Source: Neolewinella aquimaris
GTDB lineage: Bacteria > Bacteroidota > Bacteroidia > Chitinophagales > Saprospiraceae
Assembly: GCF_014197245.1 (NCBI RefSeq)
Contig: NZ_JACIFF010000003.1
Location: 446,077-510,076 of the forward strand
DNA: 64,000 nt
Direction of reading: 5' to 3'
The position numbers and the translations under genes were made by a program. Positions 15,344-25,367 of the stretch are shown piece by piece (positions within the stretch are counted from its first letter, which is position 1; each line of letters opens with the position of its first letter). The notes under the pieces were generated by a model. It saw only the letters and a list, made by a program, of their open reading frames with translations, was not told where the DNA came from and made no database searches.

Positions 15344-18300
15344 ATGACACGTTTTCTTTTTTGCCTGTGCCTTTATGGCACCACGGCTGCTTTGCTGGCT
15401 CAGGAGGGCAGCATTCCCGCACTTGATTTTTTACGGACACAACAGGAGGACCTAGGGCTCGTGGCCAGCGATCTGGCCGAATTGCGCATTGTGCGCGGGT
15501 ACGCTTCGCCGAGTGGCGTCGAGCACGTGTACGTCGGCCAGTTTCTTTACGGCACCCCCGTCTACAACGCCCAGGCCGCGGTACATTTTCGCAACGGACG
15601 CGTCGGGCACTACACCTCCCGGCTGGAGGCGAACATCCACGAACGCACCGCCGCACTTTCCCCCTCCCTGTCTGCCCAGCGCGCCTTCAGTGCTTCCCGG
15701 CCAGCCCCAAACTCCCATCTTGCTTCGGCGGAGCTGACCTACTATCCGCTTCCGGGAAACCACGATATTCGGCTGGCCTGGCAACTCGACATCGAGAACC
15801 TCGATTCATCGATCCACTACCTTTCCATGATCGACGCGACCGACGGCACCGAGCTGTACCGCGCTTCCCTTACGGTCAGCTGCCAACTTGAAGCACCGGA
15901 TACGGGCGGGGCCGCGGGTGTAACGCCACCACTGAAAGCAAAGACTTCCGAAACCCTCATGTCACCCAATGACGAAGCACTGTATCACGTGTTCCCCTTC
16001 GGGCTGGAATCACCAAACGACGGTGGGCGGAAGCTGCTGATCGACCCTTCCGACCCGGTGGCTTCCCCCTATGGCTGGCACGATACCGACGGTAAACCGG
16101 GGCCGGAATACACCAGCACCCGCGGCAACAACGTATTTGCCTACCGCGACGCGGACGAGCAGCGCAACCAACCCGACTCCGGCTTCGTCGCCGACGGTGG
16201 GCGGGAGCTCGATTTTGATTTTCCCTTTCAGCCGCAGCAGTCGCCCGACAGCATCTACCGTTCCTCGATCACCCAGTTGTTCTACCTCGGCAACATGATC
16301 CACGACTGGACCTACCGCCACGGCTTCGATGAGGCGGCGGGCAACTTCCAGCAGAACAACTACGGCCGGGGGGGTATCGGTAACGACCCCGTTCACGCGG
16401 AAAGCCAGGACGGTGCCGGCTCGAACAATGCCAATTTCTATACCGGGAGGGACGGCAGGTCCGCGCGGATGCAAATGTACCTGTGGCGTTCCAACAGCCT
16501 CCTGCGGGTGATCGCTCCCGTCGAGCAATCGGGTATTCGTGCGACCGGGGGCGCGATGTTTGGTGCCAGGATCAACGGAACTGAAGTACGGGCGGAGGTT
16601 GCCATCGGTCGCGACGGCACTGAAAAACCCACCGAGGGGTGTTCCGAATTGATCAATTCCGAAGAAGTCAGGGGGAAAATCGCCATGCTCTCCCGTGGGT
16701 CCTGCTCCTTTCAGCTCAAGGCCTACCACGCCGAGCGGGCGGGGGCGGTAGGCGTCATCATCTCCAATCCCGCTAACGGGATTCTCACCATGTCGGGAGC
16801 GAGCGAACCCGACGACATTCCCGTCACCATTCCCGCCGTGCTCATGAGGGAAAGTGACTGCCAGCCGCTGCGCCAAATCGTCGAAACCGGGGGTGCCGTA
16901 GCGGTAGAACTGCGCGACAACGACCTCAGTCCGCTGGACGGTGCCTTCGACAACGGCGTCGTGGCCCACGAGTACGGACACGGCGTCAGCATCCGCCTCG
17001 TCGGTGGCCCCCAAACCAATACCTGCCTGCTCAACGACGAGCAAATGGGGGAGGGGTGGTCCGACTTTTTCCTCCTGGCTTCCACCCCCCAATCCCCTAC
17101 TTCCACCCCCACGGGCACTGAACCAAGAAGCATTGGTGTGTACTCCACCTCCAGCCGACCCGGCGCGCGGGGCCTGCGTTCCCAGTACTACTCTACTGAT
17201 TTTCGGATCAACAACCATACGTACGACGACGTGATCACGGCCGCCGTGCCCCACGGACTCGGAGAAGTATGGGCGACTACCCTCTGGGACATCTACTGGA
17301 AAATGACCAAAACCTACGGTTTCGACGCTGACCTCGTCAACGGAACCGGCGGAAACAATGCCGCCGTACGCCTTGTCATCGAAGCGATGAAGTACACCCC
17401 CTGTAGTCCCGGACTCATCGACGGTCGCGACGCCCTCCTCATCGCCGACCGCTTCGAGAACGACGGTGCGAATCAGTGCCTGCTGTGGGAGGTGTTTCAA
17501 CGGCGCGGGCTCGGACGTTCCGCAACGCAGGGCGACAGTCAGTTTCGCGACGACAACCGGGAGGCCTTCGACACGGAACCGAGTTGCATTCGTACGATAA
17601 AGGTTTCCAAGTCGGCGAGTGCCCCAACGGTCACCGCCGGCGAGCGCATCGAGTACACCCTCACGGTACGCAACGATAAGCCGGATCCGGCCACCGGCAT
17701 TACGCTGACCGACGAGCTGCCCGACGGGCTCACGATCGACGGCGGCAGTGTGCGGGGCGCCCTCGCTTTCGCTCTGGAGGGAAACCGCCTGGTATTCCAG
17801 CTAGACGACATTGCGCCCGGCGAACGGGAAGTGATCGTCTACACGGCGGTGACCGATCCGGAACGCTTCAGCGACCGGCTGTTTTTTGACGGGGCCGAAG
17901 CAACGGAGACCTCGCCGTGGACAACGATCTCCCGGGAGGGCAACCTCGGTTGGGTACGGGGTGATTCACTGACTTTTGCCGGACAGCACGCCTGGTTTAT
18001 CCCCAATGCATCGGCGGAACAGGACCAAATCCTACAGTTTACCGAACCCGTCCGGGTAACCGGCACGCACCCGGCCCTCCGGTTTCACACCAGGTACCGT
18101 ACGGAGCCCGCCTACGACGCCGGTATCGTCCAGGTAAGCAGGGACGGTACTACGTGGGAGAACGTCGATCGCCGGTTCATGCGCTTTGGTTACCGGGGCA
18201 CGGTAGGCCCCCGGGCGCCGGCCGCCCTCCGCGGTACGCCTTCCTTCTGGGGAGACAGTGAGGGTTATCACGAAGCCATTGTTGACCTCAGTGATTTCCG

Positions 18301-18778
18301 GGACGAAGACCTGTACGTGCGCTGGCGATTTGTCGCGGACGCTTCCGCCGGAGACGACGGCTGGTGGATAGATAACGTGGAGGTGCTGGACCTTTTTTCC
18401 TACAACGGAGAGGTCACCGTGACGACCAGTGCCGGCGATCGCGCGACCGCACAGGCTCCCGAACTCGGCGTTGTAGTCGACCGCGGGGAACTCGTGAGCG
18501 GCGTAGCCGGCACCGCTCCCCGCAACCCTTCCGTAAGCCTGTTTCCCAACCCCACCACGGGTTCCGCCACCGTGTCCCTCGCCGCGAAGGTGGCGGGAGA
18601 TGCACACATCGAGCTCTGGAGTGCCGCGGGTCGGAGGGTACTCTCCCAATCCCGCTGGCTGGCGGCCGGACAAAATTCCATCCCCTTCATGCTGGACGAC
18701 TTGCCTGCGGGCAATTACACCCTGCGCGTCACCGAGCCGGGTGCCTCTACCGTAGTGACGGTCACCCTAGCCCGGTAA
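15344..18778 (+). CDS. Secreted M36-family metallopeptidase with PA domain and T9SS sorting domain
   Basis: This 1144-residue exported protease has a signal peptide ending LLAQ. An FTP-like propeptide (~20-180) is followed by an M36 (fungalysin) catalytic region with zinc motif HEYGH (H542, E543, H546) and third ligand E570 in GEGWSDFF. A protease-associated (PA) domain is inserted before the active site at ~430-520 (SRGSCSFQLKAYHAERAGAVGVIISN). Downstream come a DUF11-type repeat (~750-830), a MAM/jelly-roll-like segment (~840-1030) and the C-terminal sorting domain (SLFPNPTTG...LPAGNYTLRV). It probably degrades extracellular protein at the cell surface. It is monocistronic and tail-to-tail with tamL, with no gap. 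Confidence 0.9.
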   Translation: MTRFLFCLCLYGTTAALLAQEGSIPALDFLRTQQEDLGLVASDLAELRIVRGYASPSGVEHVYVGQFLYGTPVYNAQAAVHFRNGRVGHYTSRLEANIHERTAALSPSLSAQRAFSASRPAPNSHLASAELTYYPLPGNHDIRLAWQLDIENLDSSIHYLSMIDATDGTELYRASLTVSCQLEAPDTGGAAGVTPPLKAKTSETLMSPNDEALYHVFPFGLESPNDGGRKLLIDPSDPVASPYGWHDTDGKPGPEYTSTRGNNVFAYRDADEQRNQPDSGFVADGGRELDFDFPFQPQQSPDSIYRSSITQLFYLGNMIHDWTYRHGFDEAAGNFQQNNYGRGGIGNDPVHAESQDGAGSNNANFYTGRDGRSARMQMYLWRSNSLLRVIAPVEQSGIRATGGAMFGARINGTEVRAEVAIGRDGTEKPTEGCSELINSEEVRGKIAMLSRGSCSFQLKAYHAERAGAVGVIISNPANGILTMSGASEPDDIPVTIPAVLMRESDCQPLRQIVETGGAVAVELRDNDLSPLDGAFDNGVVAHEYGHGVSIRLVGGPQTNTCLLNDEQMGEGWSDFFLLASTPQSPTSTPTGTEPRSIGVYSTSSRPGARGLRSQYYSTDFRINNHTYDDVITAAVPHGLGEVWATTLWDIYWKMTKTYGFDADLVNGTGGNNAAVRLVIEAMKYTPCSPGLIDGRDALLIADRFENDGANQCLLWEVFQRRGLGRSATQGDSQFRDDNREAFDTEPSCIRTIKVSKSASAPTVTAGERIEYTLTVRNDKPDPATGITLTDELPDGLTIDGGSVRGALAFALEGNRLVFQLDDIAPGEREVIVYTAVTDPERFSDRLFFDGAEATETSPWTTISREGNLGWVRGDSLTFAGQHAWFIPNASAEQDQILQFTEPVRVTGTHPALRFHTRYRTEPAYDAGIVQVSRDGTTWENVDRRFMRFGYRGTVGPRAPAALRGTPSFWGDSEGYHEAIVDLSDFRDEDLYVRWRFVADASAGDDGWWIDNVEVLDLFSYNGEVTVTTSAGDRATAQAPELGVVVDRGELVSGVAGTAPRNPSVSLFPNPTTGSATVSLAAKVAGDAHIELWSAAGRRVLSQSRWLAAGQNSIPFMLDDLPAGNYTLRVTEPGASTVVTVTLAR

Positions 18779-21298
18779 TCAGAAGGGGTAGCCCAGGCCC
18801 AGCTGGAACGTAATGTCGCCCAGGCCGAATTTGTCGAAACTCCTCCAGTAGGCACGCTCCGGATAGCTGATCGGTTCCCGGGGCCGGATGGGCTCTCCGT
18901 CTCCCAGCTGGGGATAATTGTAGCGAAGGGGAATGGCGGCATCGAGCCTGAATACGAAGTAACTCAGGTCGATTCGTATGCCCGTGCCCCCCGCTACCGC
19001 CAGCTGCCGGTAAAACGGCTGGTGATAGAAGGGTGTAGAGCCCTCTTCCTCCCGAATTCTGCCCTTCAGGAGAAACTGAGATCCCGGCCGATCGGGATCT
19101 TCCCGGATCGTCCACACATTGCCGATATCCGTGAAGATGGCTCCGCGGACGAAGGAAAACAGGTTGAAGCGGTATTCCAGGTTCAGTTCCAGTTGGAGGT
19201 CGCCCGTCTGGTACAGCCGCAGGTTGTTGTTGAAGCTTCCGCTCGAGTTGTCGATGCTCAGGGTATCGACGTAGCCGCCCGGCCCGAGGCCCCGGGGTGC
19301 CCAGGCCCGCATGGAGTTGGCGCCACCGGCGAAAAATTGCTTGACGTAAGGTAGTTCCTGGTCGCTGTTGAAGGGCCTGCCGATGCCGACGAGTAAACGG
19401 GTGGCGATGCTCCGTAGCGGGGAGATCTGTTTGGCAAATCGGGTATCTGCCACCAGCAGGGCGTAGCGGGCGAAGTCGTTGCGGGTGTCCAGCTGATCGT
19501 ACAACTGCTGGGCAAGGAACATCTCCGCCCCGGTCAGTTCGAACTGACCGTTGAAGGTGATCGACCGGCCCCGCCGGTCCGGGCGACCCACGCGGGTATA
19601 CTCCAGGTTACGGAACAGCAAGCTCAAAAAATATTGATCGCTGATGCTGCGCCGCAACCGCTGGTTGGTACTCAGGATGGCCTCAAACTGCGGCTCGATC
19701 GTAAAGTTGAGGATGTCGAGGGCCGCATGATTGATGCGGTAGGAGGTGGTAGCGGACCTCCTGAAATCGTAGCCCAGCCGGGCGTTGGCCGTAGTGTAGG
19801 CGTAGAAGGTGCGGATCAGCAGGTATTCGTAGGCCATGCTGTACCGGGTACTCGCTCGCTCCCGCAACTGCTGGTAAAAGTCGCTCGACACCAGACCGGT
19901 CCTCCGGGCAAGGCCGTACAGGCCGAAATCCTTGAAGCGTGGCAGGTTTAGGGTGGCCTCGGCCGCCAGGTCGATGGTGTTAAAAAACTGCAGGGAGCTG
20001 TCGGGGCTGGGGTTTACTTCCACCCCCGCGCGTAGGGAAATCGAGAGCAGTTCCGCCCCCCCGAACACGTTGCGGTTGCGAAAATTCGGACTTACGCTGA
20101 TGCCGATCAGGTTGTTGTTCTGGGCACCCCCCGCGCTGCCGGTGCTGTCGAGGAGGCTCCGGTTGGTGAAGTTCAGGTCAAGGTCCACCCCGATCGCCAT
20201 GCGTTTATTGGGAGACAGCTGGATCTCGTAGTTGAGGACATCGTCCTGATTCGGGTCGACCACCTGATTGATTCGGACGAAGCGATAGATCCCGAGACCG
20301 CCGAGCGATAGGTTGGTCTTTTCGTAGGCTTCCCGGCTGTAGAGACTGTCTTGCTGCAGGAATATATTATCGACCAGCAGCTCGGGGCGCATCCGAAAAT
20401 CGACGGTGGGTGAGAGGAAACGGATGCCCTCCACAACGGTGTCGCCGGGATAGGTAGTACCCGTGGCGCTGCGGGCGGGAGAGTAATCGGTGAGCACGGT
20501 GATCTGTCCCACCCGGTACTTGCGGTAGGCATCGTCCTGCTGTGGGGGCAGGATATTCAGGTAAATGTTCGCGTGCCCCTTCCGCTGACTGGTATCGATC
20601 TCCAGTTTGTCGAAGTAGTTGGCCGAGAAGTAGGCGTAGCCCTCGTTGCGGAGCGCCTGACTGATCCGCGATTTCTCCTCGTCGAAGGCGGTAAGGTTGA
20701 GGGGCGCTCCCGGTTGCAGGGCACTTTCCTGCTTCAGTACCTGCAGAATGCTGTCGATCTGCGGCTCCGGACTGCCGTACTCCACGGTATCGATCACGTA
20801 GCGGGCACCGGGGGAAACGTGGTAGATCAGGCTGACTTTCTTGCGCCGGCGGCGATCGGCTTCGTGGTAGGCCGTCGCGTTGAAGTAGCCCCGGTACCGG
20901 AGAAAATCGGTCATCAGGATCGCCGAACGCCGCGAGAGGCTGTCGCTGTACAGCACCGGGGGCTGACCGATGGTGTTGCGCAGGAAACGGTCGATGCGGG
21001 TGGTGTCCCGGGCTTTGCTGTTGGCCAGGTAAAAATGCTCGCGGGGGAAGAGGAACAGGAAGTTGCCGTTGGGTTTCTGGCGGGTGAGGGTGGAAAGCTC
21101 GTACACGACCTCACTCCGGTTTTCCAGTTTACTGCCCTTAGCGACCGCTACCCGCTGGGCGGTGAGCAGTTCTTCGCCGTCCCCCAGGTATTTCGTAACA
21201 TTGCAGGATGTCAGCAACAGGGCGGCTACCAAGACCGGAACGACGCGCCGCAGACCCCCAGCCAGTATGCCCATCAGCTCCGGTACCATCAAGTTCAT
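18779..21298 (-). CDS. tamL: TamL-type outer-membrane Omp85 protein (lipoprotein TamA homologue)
   Basis: This protein of up to 839 residues has a lipoprotein signal ending LLLTSC, POTRA-like repeats over roughly 40-320 and a C-terminal 16-strand Omp85 barrel (~370-839). The barrel has the family end GGTGIRIDLSYFVFRLDAAIPLRY, and the protein ends in an aromatic-rich strand (LGLGYPF). The N-terminal Cys and NVTKYLGDGE-LL start are typical of Bacteroidota TamL, which replaces TamA in outer-membrane protein export. An internal start at 21274 (MGILAGGLRRVV, with a GGAG just upstream) gives a cleaner signal peptide and shortens the head-to-head overlap with the next gene from 32 to 8 bp. I consider it at least as likely. 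Confidence 0.88.
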   Translation of the reverse strand: MNLMVPELMGILAGGLRRVVPVLVAALLLTSCNVTKYLGDGEELLTAQRVAVAKGSKLENRSEVVYELSTLTRQKPNGNFLFLFPREHFYLANSKARDTTRIDRFLRNTIGQPPVLYSDSLSRRSAILMTDFLRYRGYFNATAYHEADRRRRKKVSLIYHVSPGARYVIDTVEYGSPEPQIDSILQVLKQESALQPGAPLNLTAFDEEKSRISQALRNEGYAYFSANYFDKLEIDTSQRKGHANIYLNILPPQQDDAYRKYRVGQITVLTDYSPARSATGTTYPGDTVVEGIRFLSPTVDFRMRPELLVDNIFLQQDSLYSREAYEKTNLSLGGLGIYRFVRINQVVDPNQDDVLNYEIQLSPNKRMAIGVDLDLNFTNRSLLDSTGSAGGAQNNNLIGISVSPNFRNRNVFGGAELLSISLRAGVEVNPSPDSSLQFFNTIDLAAEATLNLPRFKDFGLYGLARRTGLVSSDFYQQLRERASTRYSMAYEYLLIRTFYAYTTANARLGYDFRRSATTSYRINHAALDILNFTIEPQFEAILSTNQRLRRSISDQYFLSLLFRNLEYTRVGRPDRRGRSITFNGQFELTGAEMFLAQQLYDQLDTRNDFARYALLVADTRFAKQISPLRSIATRLLVGIGRPFNSDQELPYVKQFFAGGANSMRAWAPRGLGPGGYVDTLSIDNSSGSFNNNLRLYQTGDLQLELNLEYRFNLFSFVRGAIFTDIGNVWTIREDPDRPGSQFLLKGRIREEEGSTPFYHQPFYRQLAVAGGTGIRIDLSYFVFRLDAAIPLRYNYPQLGDGEPIRPREPISYPERAYWRSFDKFGLGDITFQLGLGYPF

Positions 21299-22016
21299 AA
21301 GCAGCCTACGTCAGAAAAAAGTAAGGCAAAACTACCATAAATTCACCGTAGAGGGAACCCGGATCGTAGCGGAGCTCCTATCCCAGGACCGTTACCGCGT
21401 CGATCACCTCTACGCCCTCGAAACCTGGGCCGATAACGCCCCCCGCCAAGCCGATGTTCCGCTCACCGTTGTTACCCCACGGGAGTTAGGCCGCATTTCC
21501 CAGCTCACTACCCCCAACCAGGTCCTCGCCGTAGTCGATATGCCGGCTCACGATCCGGCACTGCCCCCCGATCTGGCGGACGGCTGGTCGCTTTACCTCG
21601 ACGGCGTTCAGTCGCCCAGCAACCTCGGTGCGCTACTCCGCATTGCCGATTGGTTCGGCTTTTCCTACGTCTTCGGCGGCCCCGGTACAGCGGATCTTTA
21701 CAACAGCAAAAGCATCCAGGCCAGTATGGGGTCGTTCCTACGCATCGTTTACCGGGAGCAATTCCTGGAAGAGGTAATCCGCACTAGCCCCGACCTCCCC
21801 GTGTTCGGAGCCGACCTTGCCGGCGAAAACATCTATTCGATCACCCCACCCGCCGCGGGCGTGCTGGTCATCGGAGCGGAAGGGCCGGGCATCGGGGCGG
21901 GGACGCGGGAGCAAGTCAACCGGTGGATCACCATTCCCCGTGCCCCGGGCAGAACCGCCGAGAGCCTGAACGCTGCGGTGGCGGCCGGCATCCTGTGTAG
22001 CGCGCTACGTAGGTAG
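21267..22016 (+). CDS. RNA 2'-O-methyltransferase, TrmH/SpoU family
   Basis: This 249-residue methyltransferase of the SPOUT class starts at ATG 21267. The N-terminus (ISSGTIKFISSLRQKKVRQNYHKFTVEGTRIV) is the substrate-binding domain. The knot domain holds the three SpoU motifs: LDGVQSPSNLGALLRIADWFGF, VLVIGAEGPGIG and TIPRAPGRTAESLNAAVAAGI (motif 3, with the N and S that bind SAM). Members modify 23S rRNA or tRNA; the exact target cannot be told from the sequence. The gene is divergent from tamL, and its 5' end overlaps the tamL 5' end. Confidence 0.9.
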   Translation: MPISSGTIKFISSLRQKKVRQNYHKFTVEGTRIVAELLSQDRYRVDHLYALETWADNAPRQADVPLTVVTPRELGRISQLTTPNQVLAVVDMPAHDPALPPDLADGWSLYLDGVQSPSNLGALLRIADWFGFSYVFGGPGTADLYNSKSIQASMGSFLRIVYREQFLEEVIRTSPDLPVFGADLAGENIYSITPPAAGVLVIGAEGPGIGAGTREQVNRWITIPRAPGRTAESLNAAVAAGILCSALRR

Positions 22017-22019
22017 GAG

Positions 22020-23483
22020 CTACTTGCCCTTGCCCTGTACCAATACCACCACGGTGTAAAAGAGGATCTTAAAGTCGAGCCCCAGCGAACGGTTCTCGAT
22101 GTAGAGAATATCGAACTTCAACCGCTGGATCATTTCCTCTACGTTGCTCGCGTACCCGTACTTGACCTGTCCCCAGCTGGTGATGCCGGGGCGTACCCGC
22201 AGCAGGTGGCGGTAGTGGGGTGCCCGGGCACTGATCAGGTCGATGTAGTACTGCCGCTCCGGGCGGGGACCGACGATCGACATGTCTCCCCGCAGCACGT
22301 TCCAGAACTGGGGGATTTCGTCGAGCCGCCACTTGCGCATCGTGGCTCCCCAGGGGGTGCACCGGTCGTCGTCGTCCTTGCTCAGCTGCGGTCCCGCCGC
22401 CTCGGCGTGGGGGAGCATGGACCGAAACTTGATGATGCGAAACGGTTTTCCGTTCAGCCCGATGCGTTCCTGGGTATAGAGCACGGGCCCGGGAGAAGAG
22501 AGTTTGACCCGGATCGCGATGTATACGCAGAGGGGAAACAGCAGCAGGAGCAGGACCGCGGAGGAAGCCACGTCAAGAAGTCGTTTCACTACCCGCTGCC
22601 ACCGGGGCATCAGGTTCTGCCGGATTTCGATGAGTACGGCCCCGAAGACGTGGTTCATCTTCACCGTACCGAGCATGATGTCGTACATGTCCGGAATAAC
22701 CTTGACCAATACCTGCGCCTCGTACGCACTCAGGATGCCGAGCAGGTCACGCAACCGGCTGTGCTGGCTGTTGTCGACGGCAATGATCACCTCCTCGATT
22801 CCCCCGGATTCGATGAGGTGCCCGAGATCGCTTAGGTTACCGAGCTTCGGCAGTTCCTCCGCCAGGGGGGAGTTGGCACGCGGACGACCATCTACGAAGC
22901 CGATGAAGCGGTATCCCAGGGCCTTCGGGCGGGAGGCGATCTCCTGGTAGAGATCGAGGGCGCGATCCCCGCCCCCGATGATGAGGGTATTAAAGGATAC
23001 TTCCCCCGCCTTCAGGCGCTGGCTGGCGCGGGTGAGCAGGTACATCCGCACGAAGGAGGTAAGCAGGAAGTGGAGGCTAAACAGGACGAGCAGGCTACGG
23101 GAATAGTAGGAATAGTCGGCCACCGCATCGTCGATCAGCACCGCGAAAAAAAGGACCAGGGTACCGAGTACCGATAGCACCAGGGTTTGCACCAGGGTAG
23201 TTAGCCGGCTCAGGCGGTAGATGTCGCGGTACTGATCGAAGAGGGCATAGGCCAGCACCCAACAGAGGGGGATGAAGAAACTGCCCCAGGCGTAGTTGAT
23301 GTCACCGAGGATGTCCGTTATCCGGTCCATGGAACCTTCCGCCACGCCCCGGTACCAGAAGAAGATCGTCCAGGCCAGCCAGGCGGCCACCAGATCGCCG
23401 GCGATGTAGACCCACCCGTCACGCCGCCGCCGCGCGGCCGTGTCCGGTGGAAAACCGGTAGTATCGGGTAGGACGTGGGTCAT
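22020..23483 (-). CDS. Polyprenyl-phosphate sugar-1-phosphate transferase (WcaJ/WbaP type)
   Basis: This 487-residue membrane enzyme starts the assembly of an exopolysaccharide or O-antigen repeat by moving a hexose-1-phosphate onto undecaprenyl phosphate. The N-terminal half has four to five membrane segments (~25-155) and a Rossmann-like domain (~160-280). The C-terminal catalytic part (~300-487) has KRLLDVASSAVLLLLLFPLCVYIAI, SPGPVLYTQERIGLNGKPFRIIKFRSM, the WRLDEIPQFWNVLRGDMSIVGPRPERQYY block and RPGITSWGQVKYGY. All catalytic signatures appear intact. It overlaps the upstream lipoprotein gene by 4 bp (ATGA), so the two are coupled. Confidence 0.92.
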   Translation of the reverse strand: MTHVLPDTTGFPPDTAARRRRDGWVYIAGDLVAAWLAWTIFFWYRGVAEGSMDRITDILGDINYAWGSFFIPLCWVLAYALFDQYRDIYRLSRLTTLVQTLVLSVLGTLVLFFAVLIDDAVADYSYYSRSLLVLFSLHFLLTSFVRMYLLTRASQRLKAGEVSFNTLIIGGGDRALDLYQEIASRPKALGYRFIGFVDGRPRANSPLAEELPKLGNLSDLGHLIESGGIEEVIIAVDNSQHSRLRDLLGILSAYEAQVLVKVIPDMYDIMLGTVKMNHVFGAVLIEIRQNLMPRWQRVVKRLLDVASSAVLLLLLFPLCVYIAIRVKLSSPGPVLYTQERIGLNGKPFRIIKFRSMLPHAEAAGPQLSKDDDDRCTPWGATMRKWRLDEIPQFWNVLRGDMSIVGPRPERQYYIDLISARAPHYRHLLRVRPGITSWGQVKYGYASNVEEMIQRLKFDILYIENRSLGLDFKILFYTVVVLVQGKGK

Positions 23484-24331
23484 TGGGGTGGAAAGTAGAG
23501 CAATTTAAGGTTGTCGAGGTAAACAGTGCCCCGATCCCGCTCGTCGCCGAGCAGAGTGGAAATGGCCACCTGCAGTTGCTCCAGCCCGGACGAACCGATC
23601 ACGGGGCCGAGGTTGAAGTAAATCTTTGTCCAATTGTCCCGCGGCAGAAAGCCGGGATCGAAGACGCGCACCGCGATCCCGTTTTGCTCTCCGATCACGC
23701 CGAAGACCGCCGGGGCGTCGCCACGGTAGTCGACTTCCAACCAGACGTTGATAGGTACGGTAGCGAGCCCGGTGAAGGTTTGGCCAGTTGCAATCTCGGC
23801 GAGCCGATTGCTGTCCCCGAGTTCCACGGCACCCGCGGCCCCGCCACTTCTTACTACGTCCGTTTGCGGACGAATTCCGCCGGTGCCAGCCAGGATTTCG
23901 GTAAACGTCCGCCCGCGACCCGGCTCAAAATCTTCGATGAACCCGAAGACGGTTTCGTCACGGTAACGGATGGGCAGTACGCCCAGGTCCAGGGTTTGGC
24001 CGCTGGCCACGTCAATGCTGCTGCTGAAGGAGGTGTAGAAGGGGTAAATGTCCGGCGTCACGCTACGACCGTCCTGGTGGATGCCCGCTTCCAGTCGAAT
24101 AGCTACGGTGCCTACGCGCAGCAGGGGGATTCTGGCCGGGAGGGGGAAGACGCCAATGAATTCCTCGTCGGCAAAGGCCCATACCTCGGTGATCTCGGTA
24201 GTCGGAGCGCCTTGCCCCTCGGTGGTGGAAAGGGAAAAATCTTCCACCAGGAGCAGGGCCGGGGCTACCTCCAGATCGGGCGGGCAGGCGGTCAGTAACA
24301 GGGTCAGAGAGAGGAGAAACAGCGGGCGCAT
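23480..24331 (-). CDS. Lipoprotein, unknown function, coupled to the sugar-phosphate transferase
   Basis: This 283-residue protein has a lipoprotein signal (MRPLFLLSLTLLLTAC, Cys16). The rest is beta-rich with many Thr, Gly and Asp, reminiscent of surface jelly-roll lipoproteins. A family I can name is not apparent. The C-terminus (GTVYLDNLKLLYFPPQ) looks like the last strands of a carbohydrate-binding-like sandwich. Coupling by a 4-bp overlap to the polyprenyl transferase, and a 9-base gap after the Gfo/Idh/MocA gene, suggest a role in polysaccharide export or the envelope. Confidence 0.6.
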   Translation of the reverse strand: MRPLFLLSLTLLLTACPPDLEVAPALLLVEDFSLSTTEGQGAPTTEITEVWAFADEEFIGVFPLPARIPLLRVGTVAIRLEAGIHQDGRSVTPDIYPFYTSFSSSIDVASGQTLDLGVLPIRYRDETVFGFIEDFEPGRGRTFTEILAGTGGIRPQTDVVRSGGAAGAVELGDSNRLAEIATGQTFTGLATVPINVWLEVDYRGDAPAVFGVIGEQNGIAVRVFDPGFLPRDNWTKIYFNLGPVIGSSGLEQLQVAISTLLGDERDRGTVYLDNLKLLYFPPQ

Positions 24332-24340
24332 GCTCGGGAA

Positions 24341-25345
24341 TCAGGATTGGGGGTGCGGCAACCGGCGCTGGTTCTCAGCGACTGCGTCGGAGATGCGCTG
24401 GGCGAGGGAGAGGGCGCGGTACCCGTCTTCGATGCTGACGGCGGCGGGTTTGCCTTCCCGAATGCTGTGGGCCAGGCTCTCAAGTTCCATCTGAATGGCG
24501 TTGACCGGTCCGCTCGGCGGTTGGTCGACATGAATGATCCGGTGACCGCGGGGCGTCTCGAGCGGAAACTGCTGCCCGCGTTCGGGAATGCCGGTGGCAT
24601 CGGCGTCAAAAAGCCGGATCACCTGGCTCTCTTTTTCCAGCAGGTCGAGGCTGATGTACGCATCGCGCTGGAAGAGGCGGACCTTGCGCATGTTTTTGAG
24701 GCTGATGCGGGAGGCGGTGAGATTCGCCACGGCACCGTTACAAAATTCGATGCGGGCATTCACGATATCGGGGGTTTCACTCAGGACGGCAACTCCGCTG
24801 GCGCGCACTTCACTTACCTCACTGTCGGCCAGTTTAAGCACGATGTCGAGGTCGTGGATCATCAGGTCGAGCACGACACTCACGTCCGTTCCGCGCGGAT
24901 TGAACATGGCTAGGCGGTGGGCCTCGATGAAGTAGGGTTGTACGCTGACCTCTCCGAGTGCGAGCAGGGCCGGATTGAAGCGCTCTACGTGTCCGACCTG
25001 CACCAACTTTTTGGCGCGGCGGCTCAGTTCGATGAGCTCCTTGGCTTCCTCCAACGTCTCGGTCAGGGGTTTTTCCACGAAGACGTGGCAGTTGCCCTCC
25101 AGTGCCTGCTTCACTACCCGAAAGTGGGTGGAGGTAGGCGTCACTACGTCGATGACCTCCGCCGCCGCAATGAGTTCGGCGGCCGAACCGAAGGCCCGCA
25201 CCTTATACTCTTCGGCAATTCGGGCAGCAAGTTCCGCATCGGCATCGTAGACCCCGACCAGATCGTAGACCTCCCGGGCCAGGCGGATACACTTTAGGTG
25301 AATCTTGCCCAAGTGGCCTACGCCGATGAGTCCGATCTTGAGCAT
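24341..25345 (-). CDS. Gfo/Idh/MocA-family NAD(P)-dependent sugar oxidoreductase
   Basis: This 334-residue protein has the Rossmann nucleotide-binding start LKIGLIGVGHLGKIHLKCI and the family motif FVEKPLTETLEEAKELIEL (Lys in EKP). The C-terminal GFO_IDH_MocA domain begins near GHVERFNPALLAL. Members oxidise sugars or nucleotide sugars; the position at the head of an operon with a sugar-phosphate transferase points to nucleotide-sugar metabolism for polysaccharide, but the substrate is unknown. The start follows the typical MLKIGLIG. Confidence 0.9.
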   Translation of the reverse strand: MLKIGLIGVGHLGKIHLKCIRLAREVYDLVGVYDADAELAARIAEEYKVRAFGSAAELIAAAEVIDVVTPTSTHFRVVKQALEGNCHVFVEKPLTETLEEAKELIELSRRAKKLVQVGHVERFNPALLALGEVSVQPYFIEAHRLAMFNPRGTDVSVVLDLMIHDLDIVLKLADSEVSEVRASGVAVLSETPDIVNARIEFCNGAVANLTASRISLKNMRKVRLFQRDAYISLDLLEKESQVIRLFDADATGIPERGQQFPLETPRGHRIIHVDQPPSGPVNAIQMELESLAHSIREGKPAAVSIEDGYRALSLAQRISDAVAENQRRLPHPQS

Positions 25346-25367
25346 GGTGTCAGTAGTTAAGTGACGG

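Noticed and set aside
16010-17500. A 496-codon open frame on the minus strand inside the M36 peptidase gene
   Set aside because: The plus strand carries the zinc motif, PA domain and sorting domain. The minus frame has no domain and is a shadow of the G+C-rich codon pattern.
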